Shown: positions 1-4,642 of the stretch, one piece after another | Layout: every line of letters begins with the position of its first letter | How positions within the stretch are numbered: the first letter of the stretch is position 1 | Translations under genes and position numbers: made by a program | Origin: Spirochaetaceae bacterium | GTDB lineage: Bacteria; Spirochaetota; Spirochaetia; Treponematales; Breznakiellaceae | Assembly (NCBI GenBank): GCA_031278575.1 | Contig: JAITKD010000021.1 | Span: 1 to 5,361 of the forward strand | Reading direction: 5' to 3' | DNA: 5,361 nt | The notes under the pieces: model-generated | Told to the model about the DNA's origin: nothing | Databases searched by the model: none | Seen by the model: only the letters and a program-made list of their open reading frames with translations

Positions 1-79
1 CCGACTTGGTCATGTGTTTTGCCCGTGAAGCCGCATCGAGATGCTCTTCCAATTCGTAGGACAGCCGCGCTGTAGTCAT
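1..79 (-). CDS. Ribbon-helix-helix (CopG/RelB-like) DNA-binding protein, probable antitoxin, N-terminal part only
   Basis: The gene starts at the ATG at 79-77 and leaves the window after 26 codons. The visible protein begins MTTARLSYELEEHLDAA and continues SRAKHMTKS. Seen: a short basic beta-strand (TARLS) followed by a helix (ELEEHLDAASRAK) and then a T-K-S turn. This is the usual start of ribbon-helix-helix proteins, where the strand inserts into the DNA major groove and the second helix begins after T/S-K-S. Known: small single-domain members of this kind are most often antitoxins of RelBE/ParDE-type modules that repress their own operon. Inferred: this is an antitoxin and a toxin gene should follow to the left, outside the window. 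A GAGGAGG Shine-Dalgarno at 92-86 lies 6 nt before the ATG and fixes the start. A stand-alone CopG-type repressor is the main alternative. Confidence 0.75.
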   Translation of the reverse strand, partial: MTTARLSYELEEHLDAASRAKHMTKS

Positions 80-95
80 AGATTTCCTCCTCTGC

Positions 96-114
96 TAATA
101 CAGAGTGTAATACA
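96..114 (-). repeat. Direct repeat over the -10 region, candidate autoregulatory operator
   Basis: TAATACA occurs at 96-102 and again at 108-114 on the plus strand, a 12-bp period. The second copy overlaps the -10 hexamer and the first covers the predicted transcription start. Ribbon-helix-helix repressors typically bind tandem or inverted short half-sites about one helical turn apart in their own promoter. The position therefore fits autorepression by the adjacent gene product. The site assignment is inference; the repeat itself is directly visible. Confidence 0.45.
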
Positions 115-132
115 AAAAAGAAATATAGTCAA
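104..132 (-). promoter_or_regulatory. Sigma70-type promoter of the ribbon-helix-helix gene
   Basis: Reading the minus strand, TTGACT at 132-127 (5 of 6 to the -35 consensus) is followed after exactly 17 nt by TACACT at 109-104 (4 of 6 to the -10 consensus). Transcription would begin near 97 and give a leader of about 17 nt carrying the GAGGAGG site. The spacer is AT-rich with a T run. The promoter lies in the 66-bp gap after the protease stop codon, so the small gene is probably an independent unit and not the tail of the fliG-protease operon. I see no convincing hairpin terminator in that gap, so read-through is possible. Confidence 0.6.
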
Positions 133-145
133 GTAGAATTTCCCG

Positions 146-3100
146 CTAGACCGGTAATTTTTGAGGCTCCGCTCCCAAGGCGTGGGCGGCTTTTTCCCCG
201 GCGGTGGTACCGGCGATGATCGCCGCCGGCGCCCCGGTAATATGGGCGGCGAGGTTTTTCGCGGCTTCGGCGATATCCTCCGCGGTCAGGGCAATAAGGC
301 GGCGGAGGTTCCGCTCCCGGTGGAAATCCTCCACTCCGGAGAGGAAACGGAAAAAGTCGATAAATCCCTTTTCCGCGCCGGTCCGGGGCCGGGTTTCTCT
401 GGAATAGGCTCCGATGATGGTCCGTACCAGGGATTCTTCGTCCGCCTGTTGGGCCGCGGCCTTCCCTAGGATCGGGCCGATAACTTCCAGAGACCGCCCG
501 GGATTGGGATCCCGGTAGGTAGAAAAAGAAAAAACCTTTTCCCGGCTATTCGGGTGGGCGGAGGCGTCATAAGCCCCCCCCCGCATCCGAATATCCTCAA
601 AGAGGGGGCCGGTGGAAAGCCAATGGGCAAGGGCCCCCTCCGCCGCCGCCGCCGGAGACAAAAAGGACGCGGCGGGCAGGGCCAAAGAGGCAAAACCGAC
701 CTGAAGGGAAGGGGAAACAAACACTTCCGCCGCCGGGGGATTTTTCCCGCCGATCAGGGCAAAAAAGGGCTCGGCGTCCCCGGCGGCGGGGTTCCGGGGC
801 CGGGGGGGGCCGAAGGGGCAAAGCCGCTCCGCCGCCCCCCGGAGGGCTTCGGGGAGGGATTCCCCGGAACCGCTGAGGTTCAACAGGAGCCCCCCCGCGG
901 CGATCCGGTCCCGGAGGGAGGTCAGGGTACGGCCGATCTCCTCGGTATCCAGTTCCGCCAGGGTATGGATAAACGTGAGTTGCTCCAGGCCGTCCCAGAG
1001 CTCGGCTATCGCGGTGGAACGGGAAAAACACCGGCCGGATCGGCAGGAAACATACCCGTGCCCCCCCGGGGCCAGGCTTGCGTCCATATCGTTTTTCGTT
1101 TCCAAAACCAGATCCCGGATCCGGCGGAGGTCGGAAAAGTCCGCCTCCCGGATAAGACGCAGGGTCAGATCCAGGGCGGGAAAAAATTTCCCCTCCAGGG
1201 CTTTGAGGCGATAGACCAGCCAGTCCCGGCCGGAGAGGTCCAGAATCCCTGAGGGAGTGGCCAGGGACCGGGTACCGGTGAGGGAGGAACCGGTATGGAG
1301 CATAGTATGTAAGCCCCCGGCGGTACGGGCGAGGAGGCTCGATACCTCCCCATAGTCCCGGCCGGGAAGGCCCACGGAAATCACGGCATCGGAAAAAAAG
1401 GGCAGCCAGGGGTAATCCGCCGGGGTAAGTACGTCCAGGGGAAAAGCCAGGTCCCCGTAGAGAATGCCGTTGGTAAAAACCCCGTGGGTAAGGGCCGGTA
1501 TTCCCCGGGCGTCCCGGAGTTCCCGGGGAACAGTTTCAACCTCCCCGGAAAGGTCCTGCCGGGAAAGGTGGGGGATCCGGGCCAGGGCTTCTTTCGTTTC
1601 CCCCTGGGTCTGGAGCCTTTCAAGTTCCGCGTTCTTTTCCTTTATGGCCCGGCGTTCTTCCCCGGAGAGGGCCTTTTCTTTTTGGGCCAGGGCCCCGGTT
1701 AAGGCGGCTTCCTTTTTTTCCAGGTAACCCGGTTCAGGCTCCACCAGAACCAGGGCCCGGTGGGGGTTATCCAAAAGGTATTTTTGGATAAGGGCTTCAA
1801 AAAACCCTTCTTCCCGGGCGATCCGTTCTTTGAGGGCGGTAAAAAACGGGACAAAGAGGAGGCTTTCCCAGGGTTTTTTCCCGTGGAGCCAACCCCGGAA
1901 GGACCGCTGGAGCCATACCAGGGAGAAGGGCCCCCCGGAACGGCGTATCTCCCGGTTGGAGAATTCCAGGGAGAGGAGGGCCGCCTCAATTTCTTCCCGG
2001 GGAATGCCTTCCCGGACCAGGCGGCGCAGTTCCCCCAGGATCAGGGCCTCCACCGCGGCTCCCCCGTCCTGTCCGCCTAATTCTTCCCGGCCCTTTACCC
2101 CCCGGAGCCCTGCCGCAAAGAGGGTTTCCCGGATTTCATTTATCAGGCCCGTAACCGGGCTTAGATCCTCCCCCAGGCCGGATTCGACCAGAGCCCGGGT
2201 CAGGGGGGAACCGTCGTGGCCCAGGAGGATCTCCGTAAGTACCGATAGGGTCATGGATTCGGCGGGATCCGCGGCGTCGCCGCAGCGCCAGGAGAGGAAG
2301 GCCGTGGTTTTTTGCTCCCCCCCGGCGGGGCAGGGAACCCGGATGGTCCGGGGCTTATCCCAGGGGGCCGCCCGGGGTACGGGGGGAACGGCCTTTCCCG
2401 GGGGGAGCCGGGAGAGGAAGCGTTCATCCAAAAAGGCAAGCTGTTTTTCCGTGGGGATGTTACCCGCGAGGAATATCCGGCAGTTCGCCGGGGAGTACCG
2501 GGTCCGGTGGAATTCCTTTAAACCCTCCCAGGTCAGGCCGGGGATCGATTCCGGGTCTCCCCCGTATTCAAGGGCATAGGGGGTGTCGGGGAGTACCCCC
2601 TTGACGGACCAGAGTTCGGCATAGGCGTCCAGGGAGGAATAGGCCCCCTTCATCTCATTGTACACCACCCCGGTGATCTGTAAGCCTCCTGACGGGGATG
2701 ATGGTCCCCCCGGCGCAAACGACAACCGGTGCCCCTCCTGCATAAACGTCCATTCCGAAAGGAGGGGCCGGAATACCGCGTCCCCGTAGACGGCCATAAG
2801 GTTAAAGTAGTCGTGCTCATTGACGGAACTGGCGGGGTACAGGGTTTTATCGGGAAAGGTCCAGGCGTTAAGGTAGGTCTGGAGGCTGCCCTGGGCCAGG
2901 ACCAGGAAGGTGTCCTTTAAGGGGTAGTTTTCCGAGCCGCAAAGAACCGAATGTTCCAGGATATGGGCCGCCCCGGTGGAGTCCTCCGGGGTGGTGGCAA
3001 AACCAAAGGCAAAGAGGTTTTCCGGATCTTCGTTTAAGACATGGAACACCTCGGCCCCGCTTTTCCGGTGCCGGGCCCAGATACCGGCTGCCGCCAGTTC

Positions 3101-3172
3101 CGGAAGATCGGCCAATTCCACAATTTCAAAACCGCTGTCCGAAAACGGTCCCGCCCGCAATGTTGTACTCAT
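146..3172 (-). CDS. M16C zinc metalloprotease, presequence protease (PreP/Cym1)-like, 1008 aa
   Basis: This is a full-length pitrilysin-clan peptidase of the single-chain M16C type; the family degrades short unstructured peptides inside a closed two-half chamber. Seen: the inverted zinc motif HILEH at residues 70-74 (H70 and H74 zinc ligands, E73 general base), the distal ligand E173 in VVYNEMKG, and the C-terminal catalytic R862/Y868 pair in IRMRGGAY, matching the R/Y pair that PreP supplies from its second half. N-terminal M16 domains span about 20-460, a charged coiled linker runs about 484-523, the M16C-associated region follows to about 720, and the last M16 domain ends near 980. There is no signal peptide or membrane segment, so a cytosolic enzyme is expected. 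The ATG at 3172 overlaps the fliG stop (ATGA), with GAGGA at 3183-3179, 6 nt upstream. Length and residues look intact. The exact substrate is unknown. Confidence 0.93.
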   Translation of the reverse strand: MSTTLRAGPFSDSGFEIVELADLPELAAAGIWARHRKSGAEVFHVLNEDPENLFAFGFATTPEDSTGAAHILEHSVLCGSENYPLKDTFLVLAQGSLQTYLNAWTFPDKTLYPASSVNEHDYFNLMAVYGDAVFRPLLSEWTFMQEGHRLSFAPGGPSSPSGGLQITGVVYNEMKGAYSSLDAYAELWSVKGVLPDTPYALEYGGDPESIPGLTWEGLKEFHRTRYSPANCRIFLAGNIPTEKQLAFLDERFLSRLPPGKAVPPVPRAAPWDKPRTIRVPCPAGGEQKTTAFLSWRCGDAADPAESMTLSVLTEILLGHDGSPLTRALVESGLGEDLSPVTGLINEIRETLFAAGLRGVKGREELGGQDGGAAVEALILGELRRLVREGIPREEIEAALLSLEFSNREIRRSGGPFSLVWLQRSFRGWLHGKKPWESLLFVPFFTALKERIAREEGFFEALIQKYLLDNPHRALVLVEPEPGYLEKKEAALTGALAQKEKALSGEERRAIKEKNAELERLQTQGETKEALARIPHLSRQDLSGEVETVPRELRDARGIPALTHGVFTNGILYGDLAFPLDVLTPADYPWLPFFSDAVISVGLPGRDYGEVSSLLARTAGGLHTMLHTGSSLTGTRSLATPSGILDLSGRDWLVYRLKALEGKFFPALDLTLRLIREADFSDLRRIRDLVLETKNDMDASLAPGGHGYVSCRSGRCFSRSTAIAELWDGLEQLTFIHTLAELDTEEIGRTLTSLRDRIAAGGLLLNLSGSGESLPEALRGAAERLCPFGPPRPRNPAAGDAEPFFALIGGKNPPAAEVFVSPSLQVGFASLALPAASFLSPAAAAEGALAHWLSTGPLFEDIRMRGGAYDASAHPNSREKVFSFSTYRDPNPGRSLEVIGPILGKAAAQQADEESLVRTIIGAYSRETRPRTGAEKGFIDFFRFLSGVEDFHRERNLRRLIALTAEDIAEAAKNLAAHITGAPAAIIAGTTAGEKAAHALGAEPQKLPV
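574..582 (-). repeat. Nine-G homopolymer tract (coding strand) inside the protease catalytic motif
   Basis: The plus strand has nine consecutive C at 574-582, read as G9 in the gene. It covers the end of codon R864, all of G865 and G866, and the first base of A867, between catalytic R862 and Y868. The frame is intact at this length. A second tract, eight C on the coding strand at 809-802 (P789-R791), lies in the same gene. Tracts of this length are prone to slippage in replication and in sequencing. Confidence 0.8.
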
Positions 3173-4371
3173 ACGACATCCTCATCATCCAGAAGTATAA
3201 TCCGGCCTTCCTCCCGGTTCAGCCTGAACCAGCCGAGGAAATCCCGGGCCGCCGCATCCGCCTCCGCCTTGGGAACCGGGCCGGTAAGTTCCGTTTCTTC
3301 CCGGATCATCTCCCGGCGGTTGGCGGACAGGTTGGCGTATATTTTTTCGGTAAACTCCCCGGAACGGCCCTTGAGGAGGAGGACGATATCCCGGTTGGAC
3401 ATGGACCGGAGTTTTTCTTGAAGGGGCCGGTCGTCGGCGCGGATCACGTCCTCCAGGGTGTAGAGCCGCTCCTTTATATTCCGGCCCAAACCGGGGTCTT
3501 TGTCCTCCAATTCCCGCAAAAGCCGGTCCCCAAAGGAGAGGTCCGAGGATTTGAGGATCGCCGTCAGGGCCCCCATACCGTCAACTCTCAGGGTTTCCTT
3601 CCCGCCGCCGCCTATGGTCCGGGCCTTTTCCCGGAGGGCCGCCGCCACCCGTTCCAGGACCTCCGGGGAGGTTTTGTCCAGATGGGCGATCCGGCGGAGG
3701 ATCTCGGGTTTCCGGTCCGCCGGGGTGTGGGTCAGTACGGCGGCGCTTAATTGGGGGGTAAGGCGGGAGAGGACCAGGGCGAAAACGCCGGGGGATTCTT
3801 CCCGCAAAAGCAGGGCGATCTGTTCCCCGGAGAAATCCTCCAAAAAGCCGAAGGGATTTTCTTTGCTTTCCGGGACCGCCCGGGAGAGGTAGGTCTCGCC
3901 CTGGCCGGGACCAAAGGCGGCGTATAAAAGCCGGCGGGCGGTTTCCACCCCCCCGGAGACGCTCCCGGAAAAACGGCAGGCCGAATCCAGGAGGGAACGG
4001 AATTCCCCCAGAACAGACTCCGCCTCTTCGGCGCTGATCCCCCGGATAGAGGCAATTTCTTTGGAAATAAGCTCCACCTGGTCCGCTTCCAGCTTGGAGA
4101 GGATCCCCGCGGCCTCGTCCCCGCCGATGAGGATGAGAAATTTAGCCGCCCGGCGGTATTTAGAGTCCCCTTCTTGGGGCGGGAGAGGGGGCCTTTGCGG
4201 AAGAACGCCGGGATATCCGGTCTTAAGCAGTCCCTTACCCGGGGCGGCTTTGGATAGATCCCCCCCCGGAACCGCTCCTTTTTCAGGGGGGTCCTTTTTT
4301 TGCAGGGTATGTTGATATGCCGAAACGCCCCGAAGGCCGGTATACCCCGGAGTCTTATTCCTGTCTTTCAG
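3169..4371 (-). CDS. fliG: FliG-family flagellar motor switch protein with N-terminal extension and non-canonical start
   Basis: FliG sits under the MS ring in the rotor, binds FliF and FliM, and couples stator torque to rotation. From the proposed CTG at 4371 the protein has 400 residues, against about 330-345 usually. Residues 1-70 are a G/P/K-rich, probably disordered tail. The FliG N domain starts near 71 (YRRAAKFLILIGGDEAAG) and continues to about 165 with the typical GGVETARRLLYAAFG stretch. The middle domain is about 176-250 (FLEDFSGEQIALLL, LDKTSPEVLERV) and the C domain follows with ADDR at 312-315. The middle-domain EHPQ motif is changed to ESPG at 192-195. No ATG, GTG or TTG opens this frame before GTG at 4077, and that start would remove the first helices of the N domain. 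CTG lies 9 nt after GAGGAGG; ATT at 4380 is the alternative. Spirochaetes often carry two FliG proteins, and this looks like the divergent one. Confidence 0.85.
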   Translation of the reverse strand: MKDRNKTPGYTGLRGVSAYQHTLQKKDPPEKGAVPGGDLSKAAPGKGLLKTGYPGVLPQRPPLPPQEGDSKYRRAAKFLILIGGDEAAGILSKLEADQVELISKEIASIRGISAEEAESVLGEFRSLLDSACRFSGSVSGGVETARRLLYAAFGPGQGETYLSRAVPESKENPFGFLEDFSGEQIALLLREESPGVFALVLSRLTPQLSAAVLTHTPADRKPEILRRIAHLDKTSPEVLERVAAALREKARTIGGGGKETLRVDGMGALTAILKSSDLSFGDRLLRELEDKDPGLGRNIKERLYTLEDVIRADDRPLQEKLRSMSNRDIVLLLKGRSGEFTEKIYANLSANRREMIREETELTGPVPKAEADAAARDFLGWFRLNREEGRIILLDDEDVV

Positions 4372-4380
4372 CTTGCCAAT

Positions 4381-4387
4381 CCTCCTC
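4381..4387 (-). promoter_or_regulatory. Strong Shine-Dalgarno that decides the fliG start
   Basis: GAGGAGG at 4387-4381 on the minus strand is followed by nine bases and then CTG at 4371-4369, in frame with FliG. An in-frame ATT touches the site directly at 4380-4378, which leaves no spacing. An out-of-frame TTG at 4379 opens only three codons before TGA. An in-frame TAA at 4392-4390 rules out any start further upstream. The Shine-Dalgarno therefore points to CTG as the initiator. Confidence 0.65.
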
Positions 4388-4403
4388 TTTTATCTTACGA
4401 TAT

Positions 4404-4431
4404 TTTATAAGCGGGGAAAAGCCCCTGGATA
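4404..4431 (-). promoter_or_regulatory. Weak candidate promoter for the fliG-protease operon
   Basis: On the minus strand TATAAA at 4409-4404 is a good -10. A 16-nt spacer leads back to TATCCA at 4431-4426, only 3 of 6 matches to the -35 consensus. Transcription would start near 4397, about 26 nt before the proposed CTG. I see no clear sigma28 (TAAA/GCCGATAA) signature. The poor -35 suggests an activator or another sigma factor, but this is inference. Confidence 0.35.
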
Positions 4432-4432
4432 T

Positions 4433-4462
4433 TCCCGGGTAAGGCGGCCGCTTTATCCGGGA
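4433..4462. repeat. Perfect-centre inverted repeat with GCGGCCGC core between divergent genes
   Basis: The arms 4433-4447 and 4448-4462 pair along 15 positions with no spacer: 13 Watson-Crick pairs plus two G-T pairs (4439/4456 and 4443/4452). The core at 4444-4451 is GCGGCCGC. It sits next to the weak fliG -35 and about 30 bp before the first promoter candidate of the divergent gene. It lies outside both predicted transcripts, so a protein-binding site or a dispersed palindromic repeat is more likely than an attenuator. There is no T run after either arm, so it is not a standard terminator. Confidence 0.6.
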
Positions 4463-4491
4463 TATGGCAGCGGGACGAAATTTAGAAAAAA

Positions 4492-4534
4492 TTATCACAA
4501 ATTTATTGACACGCTATATTAAGTGGAGTAATTT
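4492..4534 (+). promoter_or_regulatory. Promoter region of the MalT-like regulator, two overlapping candidates
   Basis: Candidate A has TTATCA at 4492-4497, a 17-nt spacer and TATATT at 4515-4520 (4 of 6 and 5 of 6). Candidate B has a perfect TTGACA at 4506-4511, a 17-nt spacer and a weak TAATTT at 4529-4534. Two AAATTT blocks at 4478-4483 and 4499-4504 lie 21 bp apart in very AT-rich DNA and could act as an UP element. Either start leaves a leader of roughly 100-115 nt before the ATG. The sequence does not decide between them. Confidence 0.5.
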
Positions 4535-4608
4535 AAATAATTACTACTAATATTCTTAAAAAAGTACAAACAAAGGCTGGTAGACTGTACAATAATATCG
4601 TTTTGCAT

Positions 4609-4641
4609 GATTCTCTGCCAGGAGATATAAAGGGCAGAATC
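4609..4641 (+). promoter_or_regulatory. Leader hairpin around the ribosome binding region of the regulator gene
   Basis: Bases 4609-4619 can pair with 4633-4641: six continuous pairs (TCTGCC with GGCAGA) extended by three more after a 2-nt bulge. The loop at 4620-4632 contains AGGAG at 4620-4624, which is 18 nt from the ATG and probably too far to serve it. The better-spaced but weak AAGGG at 4630-4634, 8 nt before the ATG, enters the 3' arm of the stem. The fold would therefore mask the functional site and the bases just before the start codon. Regulation through this fold is inference. Confidence 0.4.
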
Positions 4642-4642
4642 G

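Noticed and set aside
80..145. Possible terminator of the fliG-protease operon
   Set aside because: There is a T-rich stretch on the minus strand, but no stable GC hairpin directly precedes it.
554..1252. Long plus-strand open frame of 232 codons opposite the protease gene
   Set aside because: It lies wholly antisense to a clear M16C gene, has G/P/R-rich low-complexity composition typical of a GC-rich shadow frame, and shows no Shine-Dalgarno or recognisable domain.
1830..2579. Plus-strand open frame of 249 codons opposite the protease gene
   Set aside because: It is an arginine/serine/proline-rich antisense shadow with no domain or start signal.
3160..3750. Plus-strand open frame of 196 codons opposite fliG
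   Set aside because: It is antisense to conserved FliG domains and has no family features of its own.
3169..4077. Shorter FliG beginning at GTG 4077
   Set aside because: It would drop the conserved first helices of the FliG N domain (YRRAAKFLILIGGDEAAG) and has only a weak purine stretch upstream, so the longer frame is preferred.
4564..4590. GTACA / TGTAC inverted repeat in the regulator leader
   Set aside because: The arms are only 5 bp with a 17-nt spacer, expected by chance in AT-rich DNA.
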